NCBI RefSeq assembly: GCF_029962835.1
Contig: NC_080591.1
Location: 44,213,501-44,277,500 of the forward strand
Reading direction: 5' to 3'
DNA from: Magnolia sinica
Lineage: Eukaryota; Streptophyta; Magnoliopsida; Magnoliales; Magnoliaceae
DNA: 64,000 nucleotides
Numbering within the stretch: the stretch's first letter is position 1; the number at the start of each line of letters is the position of its first letter. The notes beneath the pieces were generated by a model, which was not told where the DNA came from, searched no databases, and saw only the letters and a list, made by a program, of their open reading frames with translations. Of the stretch, positions 1 through 10,745 are shown one piece after another. The translations under genes and the position numbers were made by a program.

Positions 1-332
1 AATACTGAAGTGGGTCCCTGCTGAATTTAATAAATAAGGATATATAAGACGATAAAATAAATAGCCAAAAAAAAAACCAGCAATCAGGAATTGGAGGTAA
101 AACTAATAGGTGAACATTTTACTCTCATGTAACAGTCTCAGCTATAAAATGGAAGCACAATCAAGAAATGTCATGATATTTGGCTTGTTCCTTTTCTAAT
201 CCTGAACTAATTTGGTACTCTATGGTTCAACATATTGCTAGTCTGCATGTTTTTTCTAGTTACTCTATATGATGTTTGGCTTGTAGGCTCTAATAAATAA
301 GGATGAGTTTTATCATTTTTTTTTTCCATTTT

Positions 333-427
333 TTGAAGCTGTTATAATTTTTGAGTTTATTTTTGCTTGCAGGCTGGCAGATTTGCTCGCATATGTTGGC
401 GTATGGCCTTACAATTCTCAGAGGTAC
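333..427 (+). repeat. 95-bp duplicated exon-like module, copy 1
   Basis: Nearly identical to 1341-1435. The module holds a T-rich tract, the acceptor-like TTGCTTGCAG, about 51 nt of open sequence and a donor-like GAG/GTAC, so it looks like an intron end plus a small exon. None of the three frames of the 51 nt is one I can name. It could be another captured exon, duplicated within the element. Confidence 0.7.
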
Positions 428-1340
428 ATTTGGGCTAACAGATTTGCAGGCTAGCAGATTTGCTAGATTTGAAGCCTCTTTAATATGCTGTTGAAGCCCT
501 TACTGATTTGTCTACTGTCCGGTTAAAGACATTGTTGAAAATTCTTATTCTATTCATTTTTTGAAGAATTTTTCAGAGGGATTTATTGTTTTTGCTGAAT
601 GGTTGGAGATACTGCTAGATGTTCAGGTTTGGTAACTTTTTTAAGTAGTTTTTTCTTCAGATTTTCAACATCTGGTTTGCACCGGTAAGAGTTTGCTGGC
701 TATTGTCATTTAGGCTTCTTTTCTGATTTATTTGTCCAGCTGTAAGGCCCTTCCTCTCATCCTTAGTTCTCTCACTCTGTTTTGAGATTATATATGGCGT
801 CTTAGATGACTTTTGAGGCACTTAATCCTGTTAACTCTAAGATGAAATGATTGATTGCTCATTTTGAAAATCCTGGTTTACAGATTACTACATACACCGG
901 CATAATATAGCACCAATGAAATCTATGGATTCTCCACGTGTCTAATGTAATTCATTTACATTATAATACAGAGCCAAGTGCTATAGTTTGGTATTTATGT
1001 TGACGTAAAGAACAGATTCTATCTATTGTGAAGGTCTTCTGTCATTTCTGTTTTGGGAATTCAAATAGTTTCATCTTTGAATTTATTTTCATTCTATTGC
1101 TCAACATGAAAATAGTCAAAATAAGCCTCGCTTCTAATGTTGAAATCAACACATGCCCTGATGGTAGTTCTTTTTCATGCTTCTGAGTATATGCTTCTTT
1201 TTTTTTTTTAGCTAGTGCATGTTGTGTTTGCGATGTATACCTTTTCATGTTTTCAGTTTCCATCAATTGTCTAAGCAATGAGAAGTAACAATGGGTAGCA
1301 TGAGTTGGTTCTTTCATAGTTGGCATATGTTGGCATATGT

Positions 1341-1435
1341 TTGAAGCTGTTATAATTTTTGAGTTTATTTTTGCTTGCAGGCTGGCAGATTTGCTCGCAT
1401 ATGTTGGCATATGGCCTTAGAATTCTTAGAGGTAC
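1341..1435 (+). repeat. 95-bp duplicated exon-like module, copy 2
   Basis: Second copy of the module at 333-427, with only a few substitutions. The splice-like boundaries are kept in both copies. The same orientation and about 1 kb spacing suggest a segmental duplication inside the transposon. Confidence 0.7.
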
Positions 1436-1597
1436 GCATGGAACTTAACAGGATCATTGGCCTATAAGTTCATTCATGTTGCAATGTGACAAGGAAAGTG
1501 CAGCATATGAACTATTGCAATGTGATTCAAGTCGAGGAAAAAATTGTTGTTTCTTCAATTTAAGCATGTATTAGTGGATGTGCATGCCTCCATGCAG

Positions 1598-1678
1598 AGT
1601 GAGATGATGTCAGAATCGCTTGACAATGTCTTAGACGATGATGAGGCTGAAGAGGAAACTGAGGAACTGACAAACCAG
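1598..1678 (+). pseudogene. Captured exon of an ESCRT-III VPS2/CHMP2-like gene
   Basis: An open 81-nt block lies between an acceptor-like CATGCAG and a donor-like CAG/GTAAAC. Its reading includes EMMSESLDNVLDDDEAEEET followed by EELTNQ, which is the acidic C-terminal stretch of plant VPS2-type charged multivesicular body proteins; these drive membrane scission at the endosome. Only this one exon is recognised, with no start and no flanking VPS2 exons nearby, so it cannot encode a working protein. Its place inside a CACTA element points to transduplication. The identification rests on recalled family sequence; the match is strong for such a short piece. Confidence 0.72.
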
Positions 1679-3032
1679 GTAAACTTCGCCTTTATTTAAT
1701 AATGGAATCTGCTCTATGGAGCTAACCCAAAAAGAAGCTGTTCTGTCAAGAGATATCCATCTCCTGTAGGTATTTGCTGCTTCCTTTTCAACTAAATTGA
1801 ACTATGGTTTGTGCTGGTTTTTCTTTTACCTTTTTTTAAAAAAAAAAAAAAATAAAATGCTAGGAAGTGATACATCGGCCAGTCCCAAGCCCAGGTAAGG
1901 GAGGACTGATCGCAAGTGGGTAGCTGTTGTGACTTGCACAAGTGGAGATGCTTCTCCAGATTGTAATTGTGTACTAAAACTCCATATATCTTGGGTGACA
2001 AACACCCTTTCCGAAAATGGACAGTCAAGTAAGTACTGTGTCACATGCACTGGAGAGTACCTCTTCAATATTCTGATTCATGGTAATGTCATTGTATGTG
2101 TGTGTGGGAAATGTTCCTATAAGGTCGAGCTTGACACCATGAGTCAGTGGTGAAAATAGGCCCGACTAGAACCTGTCAGCCCCTGAAATGGGCGAGTCAT
2201 GACTTATTCATCGACGGAATGAGTTGGTCCGAGTCAGCCTGTCAAAGACCATGCTCGTCTTAGAGTAGAAAAATGCACTAGCAAAGATTTGAGTTTTATT
2301 GTTTTGACAAGATTATAATCCTTTGCTGGATATTCACATTTCTTATTTTTTTTTCTTTCTTTTCTTTTTGGTACTAAGAGAATAAAATTGTGTTTTCAGG
2401 TTTGCCAACAACACATGTAGGGCTGGGACTGTTAGGAGAAAATATTCATTGGTGATAGTTTGAAAAACCAACTTCTCTTTCGATAGTTGGAAATTAATGT
2501 ATGCATGGTTGTTCGTGAGGATATATCCACTACAACACAACGAGTGCACTGTCATTATCTTTTAGCCACTTTCTATACAGCACACCATACTGAATTTTGA
2601 ATTGCAATTTGTGCTGCTATGGTCTTTGTTTTCAGTATGGTGTAGAAGGACAGACGAGCTTGTTGATGGCTTGGTTTTCATGTTCATTTGGCTAGGTTTT
2701 GAAAGCCATTGAAGTAGACCCCATCAAGGGGTTTATAGATTTTCAGGTGTTGGCTTGAGTTGCAGTCTACTTTGTAATTACCGTGACTCTATTCGTCATT
2801 TTTAAACTCAGGAATTTGGGTTCTTGATGGTTTAGCTAGAGCTTCATTCTGGATCTCGTCTTTATTATGTTTATGCAGGTGGTGGAAAATGCAAAAATCT
2901 AGGCAGAAACGGTATGGATTTTTTTTTTTTTAAATAAATCTGGTCTTTTTTTAATGGCCAGAGAGAGTTCTATATTACAACGGTTCTTTTAACTATATAG
3001 TTAATTTCATTTTTTTGCTGACATTGTTGTAG

Positions 3033-3110
3033 GTGGCAGCCATGATACGATTGGATATAAGTGAATATATGGAGCGGCAAAGAAAGTAGTTGGCAAGATT
3101 AAAGTGGAAG
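3033..3110 (+). pseudogene. Captured exon piece resembling ClpC/Hsp100 AAA+ unfoldase
   Basis: After an acceptor-like TTGTTGTAG the sequence reads VAAMIRLDISEYMER. This resembles the AMIRLDMSE(F/Y)MER segment of the second AAA+ domain of ClpC/ClpB-type unfoldases, which lies just before the conserved SKLIGSPPGY region. The frame then meets a TAG stop and the family similarity fades, but an exon-like donor (GAAG/GTTAG) follows at 3110. ClpC works as the chaperone partner of the Clp protease in plastids; here only a broken scrap remains. The match is short, about 13 informative residues, so confidence is moderate. Confidence 0.55.
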
Positions 3111-3512
3111 GTTAGTTTTCAATGGTATAAACCGAATTTCATGATGTTTGGTGCAACCAACTGCACCCTATGCTACACTTATTTTCATTGGTACAGAAAT
3201 TGTGAGTAATAGTCTATCTTAAATCAGACGTTAAAAAGTCCTAAGCCATCTTAGAACATCTCAGGTTGTGTTTATATTTGTATGAGTCCCGACTTTTGAG
3301 TTTTGGAACATTTAAAGTTTGAAATTCTCATTATAGGGTATTTCTCTGTGCTTTTAATGTAGTAAAATCCACCATTACTTGCATTTGTGTATTGTATGTT
3401 AATATCCCAGTACTCTCACCTGCATTTATGTATTGTATTTGAAGACATGTTTAGATGTATCCCAGAATGAGAATGAAATCGAGTATGCATCAGCTGGTGC
3501 ATATTCACTGGA

Positions 3513-3578
3513 TTGGAGCTGTTTGGCATGATTCAAGAGGCTGATATTGGTGTTGGTATCAACAACATTGAAGGCATG
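3513..3578 (+). pseudogene. Captured piece of a P4-type ATPase (phospholipid flippase)
   Basis: The plus strand reads GMIQEADIGVGINNIEGM and then a TAG stop. Plant aminophospholipid ATPases of the ALA type carry the very similar GMIQEADIGVGISGVEGMQ just after the GDGANDV hinge motif of the P domain. The hinge itself is not intact here; upstream codons only partly recall it. The piece is a non-functional fragment in the same orientation as the other captured blocks of this transposon. Other P-type ATPases share part of the motif, so the P4 assignment is likely but not certain. Confidence 0.58.
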
Positions 3579-3959
3579 TAGGTTTGTTGTTCCTACAATT
3601 AGGCTACCCATATATCTTCCTAACTATAAGTCACATGTCATATATTTGAGCCATGCTCATACTATAGAATCTTGGAAGCTCTACAACTAGGAATAACAAA
3701 ATCGCTAACTCTTAGATTAATTTGAGTTACTTGTATCCCACATATATCAGCCATCACATCTTGCAAAAGTTGTTATGCCTGAAAGCTACCTCTGCAGAAA
3801 TACTTTACTGGTAAATATATCCCTTGAGTTTGTGGATGATGTGATTATGACAATATATCTCATGATTTACAAGATAAGCCTATATTTTCCTCATAAAATG
3901 AGCTTATGGTCCAATTTGCTTATAATTGATTGTTCCTCAATACAAGTCTTTGATTACAG

Positions 3960-4018
3960 GATGCTCTTGGTGGAAATTCAAAAACAACATTTATTGCAAA
4001 TGCTAGCCCATCTATTTG
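3960..4018 (+). pseudogene. Captured exon of a kinesin motor domain
   Basis: A 59-nt block between an acceptor (GATTACAG) and a donor (TTTG/GTGTGT) reads DALGGNSKTTFIANASPSI and ends in a split TG/ codon. Kinesin motors carry LxDSLGGNSKT...ANISPS(I)C at this point, between switch II and the neck, and plant kinesin-12 genes are close to this wording. One exon only, so not a working motor. It is the fourth recognisable host-gene piece in the same element. Confidence 0.62.
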
Positions 4019-4551
4019 GTGTGTACCTATTTTCCTAGAGTTCTCTAATTTACTTTTTTATTTGTTTCATATTTAGAATTATATTTGTTTTGTATTGTGA
4101 ATCACAAAGATAATTGTTTTCGTGCTTGGTTCCAGCACAAACCAGTCCATTCATCCAGTCTGGTCCAAGTTTTACATCCAGTCAGCTTTTAAGGTTCTTT
4201 GGGTTATGCCTTGTTCTTTGCGTTAGTTTTTCATGATGTGGCATGGTGGTTTCCCACTTTCCAACAGTCTAGTTTTTCATGGAAATGGTATATTTTAGTT
4301 TTATTGTTCATTTGTTCTGTTTTGTTGTCTTATGTGTAATATGTTTTTCATGATGTACTTCACTATAAATTATAGCTAATGTCGAGTTCTTCTTCTTTGC
4401 AGATGCTTTCAGACAACCGAACAAGCTGTAGTTGTTCATCAGCCAAGCAAAAGTCATACCCAAATCTTACGTTGTGACTTTGTATTATTTGTGGAACTTA
4501 ATGTTGTGTAACAGTTTGATTAAGTTTGTTTTGAAAACTTTAACTAGACTG

Positions 4552-4737
4552 TTGTAATTGTAATTGATTCATTATTGAATGAATGATTGTAATTGTAATT
4601 GATTCATTATTGAATGAATGATTGTAATGGTAATTGATTCATTATTGAATGAATGAAAGATTGTAATTGATTCATTATTGAATGAATGATTGTAATTGAA
4701 TGAATAAATGATTATACAGGTGGTAATTGAATGAATA
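4552..4737 (+). repeat. Short tandem repeat, about 35-bp unit
   Basis: Four to five decaying copies of a unit built on GTAATTGATTCATTATTGAA followed by TGAATGAT. It separates the captured-gene region from the subterminal repeats of the CACTA element. Confidence 0.85.
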
Positions 4738-4761
4738 ATTATAATTAAATATAATCTTAAC

Positions 4762-5250
4762 AGTGAGCATTAGCTACGGCTATTACCCGTAGCCCTTTGT
4801 TGAAAATCGTAGCTCTTGCTAAATTCGTCATTTTGCTACGGTTCTCATTCTACTTTTAGCTACAGATAAAATCCGTAACTGTAAGTAGCTTTAAACTATG
4901 AACAATATTGCTACGATCTAATCCGTACCTAGAGTTTCATTAGCTACGGCTAGTAACCGTAGCCTTATATTCGAAAACCGTAGCTGTTGCTAATTTCAGT
5001 TTATTGCTACGGTTCTTGTTCAACTTTTAGCTACAGATATAATCTGTAGTTGTAAATACATTAGTGCTACAGAAGCAACAGCTATGGATTTAATCCGTAT
5101 CCACTATATCTATAGCTACGGATTGAATCCGTAGCCATAGCTTTTTGACCTATGGCTACAACACCAATGGCTACGGTCGTGCTACGGATTTTAACCGTAG
5201 CCATAGACTTTTAGCTACGGTTTTTATCCGTAGCCTTTGCCCTGTTTTCT
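4762..5250. repeat. CACTA subterminal inverted repeat field (GCTACGG motif)
   Basis: The heptamer GCTACGG and its complement CCGTAGC recur many times, often as back-to-back pairs around a 5-8 nt spacer such as GCTACGGattgaatCCGTAGC. Such fields near the ends of CACTA elements are binding sites for the element-encoded TNPA-type protein. The density rises towards the terminus at 5257. Confidence 0.85.
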
Positions 5251-5257
5251 GGTAGTG

Positions 5258-5290
5258 TACATTGTGACCCCACACTTGGAGTTGTGAACA
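5258..5290 (+). repeat. 3' end of the 5' LTR of element O
   Basis: Matches 40210-40242, the end of the 3' LTR of O (GTGACCCCACACTTGGAG here, CGACCCTACACTTGGGG there), and closes with GTTGTGAACA. The rest of this LTR is displaced by the CACTA element and lies outside the window. Confidence 0.8.
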
Positions 5291-5297
5291 AGTTTTT

Positions 5298-5314
5298 TGG
5301 CGCCGTTGCCGGAG
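5298..5314 (+). promoter_or_regulatory. Primer binding site, tRNA-Asp
   Basis: TGGCGCCGTTGCCGGAG, seven bases after the LTR end, is complementary to the 3' end of plant tRNA-Asp (one mismatch). It primes minus-strand DNA synthesis. It is a primer site, not a tRNA gene. Confidence 0.9.
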
Positions 5315-5845
5315 ACTAACGATTGCGTTTTTCTGAGATTAACTAGTTTTGGAATTAGGTTAAGATTACGGTTTGTTTACTTTCTATTTTTAGGGTATGG
5401 TTTTTGTAACACCCCGTATTTTTAGTACTCGGATGCTACCGAGTAACCTTACTTAGTATGTATACAAATTTAGCTTAAGCGAACCAATTACCCTCACCGT
5501 TAAGGGTAAACTTTGCCCGTATACCAAGTCATCCATCCGTCAAGTTCCAAAATGGAGCGTCACATCACAAGAGAGGTCTATTCTAGGGTTCAATCACCCT
5601 GATAGATAAACCAAGTGTTCGTTGTTAATATCAAAAGCCGAATCATTAAAACCCGCCATTCAGTAGGCAGAGGCAACTGTGAATCAATTGGACTCTAGGA
5701 GCATCGGTCTAAGTATATCCAAATTAATCTAGGAACGTTAGGGGACAAACATGATCTGACTGACCACCAGATGAGGCCCACCTAAGCTATACTCAAAGTC
5801 AGATGGGTGGCCTATCTTAAGTTGATCCATAATAATTCATTTTAA

Positions 5846-5846
<1 letters not shown>

Positions 5847-5883
<37 letters not shown>
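5847..5883. repeat. TG dinucleotide microsatellite
   Basis: About 18 uninterrupted TG units, followed by a 350-bp very AT-rich tract (5885-6240) in the presumed U3 of the solo LTR. Confidence 0.95.
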
Positions 5884-5885
<2 letters not shown>

Positions 5886-7310
5886 TATGATACAAAATAG
5901 ATTTATATTTATTGTAATAATACATATGATACTTAAATTATTCAAATTATGTGTATTATTTATTTTATATTATTTAAACTGTATATAAAATAAATTGTAT
6001 ACCAACACATTATCATACAATTGATGCATATTAATTAACATTTACAGTTTATAATTTTAACTATATATTGTCGTATTATACTATGTATATAAAATGTATA
6101 TCACTTAATATTAGTTTTACTATACTATATATGCCTATATAATCACAAAAATACATTATAAATATTAATGATTGTAAATAAATACTTATCTATAACTATT
6201 AATGTATTATACTAAACAAATATGTATATATATTTTTATTATAAAACCTAAAATAGATAGTGGCCCTAGTTGACTCACTAGTTAAGTGAGCGGTCCTGAT
6301 TGCGGGAGTCGACCACCGATCACCGCGAATTGATGGTGGTTGACACTTAATGGCAGCAATTCAGATGAAATGGCCCGCCTAAGTCATGGATCTGTTTCAT
6401 CCTTCGAGATGGACCCTACTTTGAGCTGAATAGATGAATGAACGGTGTGGATCCATCAAAATCTCATGCTGGCCCCACTACACGTGGTGCATGTGCACAG
6501 CAAGTGCACGCCCGCTGTGCGCTGGTCCGGGAAATCTGGTCAATTGGACTTGACCCGATAACAATGTAAAAGAAGCAAAGAGCTTTCCCGCTCGTCAGAC
6601 GTTCAAACAGACGCCCGTTTATGAAGCGCTGTGGCCCACCACGATCAGGCATATGATTGATCCAAACCGTCCATTTCATTTTGGAGATATGGAAGACCAC
6701 AAATATAGTTGATCCACCGTTAGATTTCACACGTGTGCGCACAATCTCAGCCACAAGTCAGCCTACAAGCACACCCAATTTCAAAAACGGAAAGTTCCTT
6801 CCTTTCTCTCTTTCCACGCTGGCTGTCCGCATGAAAAATCCTCCAAACCGTCACAACTCTCCACCTCAGCAAATCCCTGCCCTTCAAAGTAGGGCTTCCT
6901 CCACTTTTGCTTGCGTTTAAACCCGCCGCTGCTGTTGAGGTTAAATCTTTGAGAAATGTTAATCGCCATCCATTCAGTGGGTCCTACAATGTCCAGTGAT
7001 CAAATCTAGGCCGTCTATTAGACTAAGATCGGGAAATCACCCCTTGAACTCAATTCTGCCATTAGTGGAGCCGTCACCTTCCCCATTCCTGCGGAAGACC
7101 CACCTGCTTGGGATGTGGCCCACTCGTTGATCTGAAATGTCCATTTGGTGGGCCAGGGATTTAGAGATACATTAGTGTAGGTGGAATATCTCCATGTAGC
7201 CAGGTTCGCATTAAATCAGCGACAAACGTGGGCTCTTGTCCGAGCCACTGTTGCAAAGATGCGACTAATCGTAAGATTAGTAGCAGATGTTCTGGGATTT
7301 CCCTAGGGCC

Positions 7311-7316
7311 TATAAA
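7311..7316 (+). promoter_or_regulatory. Probable TATA box of the 4.7-kb LTR
   Basis: GGCCTATAAAGGATGCC lies about 1.9 kb into the LTR, just before an A-rich and GA-rich leader, the usual order at an LTR transcription start. The position is inferred from sequence only. Confidence 0.5.
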
Positions 7317-7526
7317 GGATGCCCGTTAGGGAAACCCATTTCAAACAAAGAAAAAAAACAAGAAAAGAAAAGAAAGAAAGCACGAGAGAGAGAGAGGGAG
7401 ACGCTGTTCTTCTCGCTGCCAACCCGTTGCTGCACCAGGCCACTGCCCGAGCCTTGGCTCGAGTTTGAAGGGTCTGGGCCTGTCCCAAGTTGCTGCACTC
7501 CGGGGAGAAAAAGAAAGGAAAAAGGA

Positions 7527-7528
<2 letters not shown>

Positions 7529-7620
<92 letters not shown>
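7529..7620. repeat. GA dinucleotide microsatellite
   Basis: About 45 GA units in the presumed transcribed leader of the LTR. It yields spurious open frames of Arg-Glu or Ser-Leu on the two strands, which are not genes. Confidence 0.95.
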
Positions 7621-7625
<5 letters not shown>

Positions 7626-7949
7626 CGTGGGCTGCCGTGCAGATCAGCCAGGTAACGGTCTCCCTTCATTTTTTCTTCTCCCAACGACTCGTGCCTGTTA
7701 GAGTTGCAGTTGGCTTGGATTGGAACCCAGATCCAGCCAGACTCCGTTCGCAGTAACTAGGCTAGGCATGGGTTGAATCAGGCCTCCATTAGGCCATGCA
7801 AAGCATTGAAAGCAGGCCTTCACCAGGCCATGGATGGGGCTGAAAGGCGTCCCACAAACAGGGTCGAGAGCTGGATTGAAACCATGCCCCAGCTGGGCTT
7901 TCAATCTGTGCTGAAAGGGCTCTCAGATGGGCTGAGAAAATACTGAAAT

Positions 7950-8550
7950 CAGGCCTTTAGTGGGCCTTGAATCAAGCTGGAAACCATGCTTCCACCTGGG
8001 CTCAAAACGCCCTTCAGATGGGCCACGAGTGGAGTGGAAACACCATAGGTGGGCCGCACCACATAAGGTAGTGGGCCGCACTTGGTCTTAATGCTGGTGG
8101 GCCAGACCATCAGCCCACCACTCATACATTTGGTGGGCCGCACCTTTTCAGTGGGCTATGCCACAAATCACAATGGGCCACACCCTAGATTCCTGTGGGC
8201 TACAATTTAGGCCTGCTTTTGGGCCGTAGTTTTGAACCAGGCCCAACCTCTTGGTGGCAAGCAGGTGGGCCCATAACCGACAGGCCAGCCCCAGTTTAGG
8301 GCCCAGGGTCAGCTAGGGCCATTGGTTTTGGGCCTAAGACGGCCAGCCCAGCCAGCCCTTGGGCTGTATTACTGGTGGGCCAGACAGTTTGTCCAGCCAC
8401 ACATGTGGGCCGAACCAGGCCCAGATTCACGTCACAACTGTTGGGTGGGCCAGTAGGGCCATGTCCAGGCCCATTTCGGGCCTTAGTTTTGGCCTATTTC
8501 ATGACTAGCCCGGGCCTCAATGATTGGGTCACGGTTGGTGGGCCTGGTCA
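7950..8550. repeat. GTGGGCC-rich degenerate repeat
   Basis: The words GGTGGGCC, GGGCCGCACC and CAGGCCCA recur every 20-40 bp in diverged form. The same vocabulary appears in the LTRs of element A (18800-20390, 36780-38290) and in 52604-54743. Confidence 0.7.
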
Positions 8551-9104
8551 CCTTGATGCTAAGCCAATACCCATGATAATGGACCTTTACAAATCAGTTT
8601 CAACAAATTAGATAGACAAAGCTATGGGAATACTCGTCTAATACAAACTCTGACTCTAGAAAATTACTTGTGTGACTTTGGGCCACAAGGCAACCACAGG
8701 ATCTTGAACCGAAGAAAGGACTACAACCCTTCAGGTGAGGACTCACCCTTTGAGCTTCCCACTTAAATTCACTAACCTAGACATGGATGGTACATTGATT
8801 TCTCTTATTGAGTTACTTACCTTATTATCTGAATATGTTAATCTGTCGTGAAATTGATCTATATAATGGACATATCTCTTTAAGTTTAACAAGTATAAAT
8901 GATTTGATGCTCACATGCTACTTCCATTTGTATAACTTGCTAGTTGCTTAGACGTTGCTACTTGTGATTATTTAATGGCTGGAATGAGACTTATTGTGGA
9001 CTCCATCTTGCGGTTCATATTTGCCCCACGTGGCTTGGATCGTCTATTTGCTCTTTGCGGCTTTGATGGAACATTTGTGCCCTTTTGTGGCTAGTTGATT
9101 CTCT

Positions 9105-9495
9105 CTTTATCTTGCGGTGTTCAATCGTATGGTGATTTTTGGGTGGAGCTAGCGGGTGTTCGCTTAGCGATTTCCTAGCTATCTTGTGGTGTTCACGTAC
9201 GATATGATTTCCGGATGGAGTAGAGTTTTGTATGTTAGTTTTCTAGCCATCTCGCGGTGTTTAGTTGTACCATGATTTTCGGGTGGAGTGGGTGTTCGCT
9301 TAGCGATTTCCTAGCCATCTTGCGGTGTTCACGTACGATATAATTTCCGGGTGGTCTAGAATTTGTATATTATTTGTCTCTTTATCTTACGATGTTCAGT
9401 CATACCATGATTTCCGGATGGAGCGGATGTTTGCTTAGCTATTTTCTAGCCATCTTGCAGTGTTCACGTACGATGTGAGTTCCGGGTGAAGTACA
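9105..9495 (+). repeat. Diverged tandem array, about 70-bp half units
   Basis: Repeats of a unit built on CATCTTGCGGTGTTCACGTA and a half unit with GATTTCCGGGTGGAG, alternating five to six times. It lies downstream of the presumed transcription start of the LTR. Confidence 0.75.
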
Positions 9496-10745
9496 CATTT
9501 AAAGCTAGAATTTTTAGACATTTTATGGAATTTGTAAGGTTTATTATTTAACTTCTTGGATACGGTCACTTGTATTGCGATTGCTATTATGGTTTGCAAA
9601 TGGTGAAATTGGGTTGATTGGCTTAATTTTGAGTATATGATCATAATCATGCATTGCACTGTTTAATATATATTCATTCTTATGACTTGCAATCTATTCT
9701 GGACTATGAATGATGAGTGGGCAATCTTGGAGGGTGCTCCTCACTGCGATAGCCATTGACGCTATCAAACTGTAACAGTTGATGCAGGTATAGGGCGAGC
9801 CGATGCTGTTCATTAGGTTGCTAGAGTAGATTGGGTAGCTAGGGAGCTAAGCGAGATCTTTGCGGCCCATATTGAGCTCCACCACTAGTTGATAGATTCC
9901 TGTTTCTGCTTATATGAACTTTGTTATTTGGGATTGTATAAGTCCTATATGGGTGCTACATTTAAAGTTTTATTATGGTTGGAATGTTTTAATTCAATGC
10001 ATGGTTTACTCTAGCTTCGTTGCTGTTAACTCTGATTAATGATAAGGGGTTCAAATTTACACTGGGTTTTATAGGCTAACACTCAGGTTTTTGGGAAACG
10101 AGTTATATACTCGGGTCTTGAAAACACGGAGCGTTATAGTTTTTCTGAATTATTTTTAGAAACTAACTTACTTTCTATTTCTAGGTTAGAAACTTTCCTA
10201 ATTTTTTTTTAGAAACTAATTTATTTTTCTGTTTTGTAGGATCTTAATATAGAAACTTCTAATTTGGTAATCTGTTTCTAATTCTCTTCCTTTCTTTTCT
10301 AGATTTCCTATTTGACTTAGGTTTCTTTCATTTTAGGAATAGGTTAGGTTTTTCTTATTTTCTAAATTTTTTCTAATTTAGGGGTTTTAGAACTTTCTAA
10401 TTTTAGAATTTTGTTTTTAGGATTTTTCCTGCATTTTTTTTTTTTTTAAATTTAGAAACTAAGATTGTTTTCTGTTTTGTAGGATCCTAACATAGAAGTC
10501 TCCAATCCAGTAACTTCTTTCTAACTTCTTCCCTCTCCTTACTTTTCCATACTTGTTGTAGGAATTAGAAAATAGAATTAAAATTTGGTGTGGTTCATGC
10601 CCTTACGGGTAAGGAACCATACTCTGAGATCTTTGAGAAAATGAGTTTTGGTTAAAAAATCAATTGGCAAGTTAGAAAATCCTCACAAAATTTTGAAATA
10701 TCATCTGAGAGCATGACTTAAGAACATTGGATTGATGAAGACCCT

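Larger units (their letters stand above)
1..5257. mobile_element. CACTA (En/Spm) transposon, right-hand part, with captured gene pieces
   Basis: The right end at 5228-5257, read on the minus strand, starts CACTACCAGAAAACAGGGC, the classic CACTA terminal inverted repeat, and is preceded by a dense field of short inverted GCTACGG repeats. The three bases after the end are TAC. In the undisturbed 3' LTR of element O (about 40209-40215) the same site reads continuously, so the transposon sits in the 5' LTR of O. The left end lies outside the window. No transposase is visible; instead the interior carries exon-like pieces resembling host genes (1598-1678, 3033-3110, 3513-3578, 3960-4018), all on the plus strand and separated by AT-rich, intron-like DNA. 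This is best read as a non-autonomous Pack-type CACTA element. Stretches 1-332, 428-1340, 1436-1597, 1679-3032, 3111-3512 and 4019-4551 hold only AT-rich non-coding sequence. Confidence 0.8.
5405..10138 (+). mobile_element. 4.7-kb solo LTR (gypsy type) inserted in the leader of element O
   Basis: The insert starts TGTAACACCCCGT and ends ACGGAGCGTTATA, imperfect inverted ends typical of gypsy LTRs, and is flanked by a perfect 5-bp duplication GTTTT (5400-5404 and 10139-10143). Neither terminus recurs inside, so it behaves as one LTR left after recombination rather than a whole element. A TATA box at 7311 followed by a GA-rich leader (7330-7620) fits a U3-R-U5 layout in plus orientation. No protein-coding gene is visible; open frames in the GA tract are low-complexity artefacts. 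Interior: TG microsatellite, very AT-rich 5885-6240, GTGGGCC-rich 7950-8550, and a diverged tandem array at 9105-9495. Confidence 0.75.

Noticed and set aside
3775-4038. An 87-codon open frame spanning the kinesin-like block
   Set aside because: It reads the block in the wrong frame; the kinesin wording is in another frame bounded by splice-like signals.
4762-5250. Regularly recurring short repeats considered as a CRISPR-like array
   Set aside because: Spacing is irregular, the motif occurs in both orientations, and it abuts a CACTA terminus; these are subterminal repeats of a plant transposon.
5298-5314. Match to the 3' end of tRNA-Asp considered as a tRNA gene
   Set aside because: Only the complement of the last 18 bases is present, directly after an LTR end; it is a primer binding site.
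7287-7756. Several long open frames on both strands around the GA run
   Set aside because: They translate to Arg-Glu or Ser-Leu dipeptide repeats from a microsatellite; no conserved domain, and the flanks are LTR sequence.
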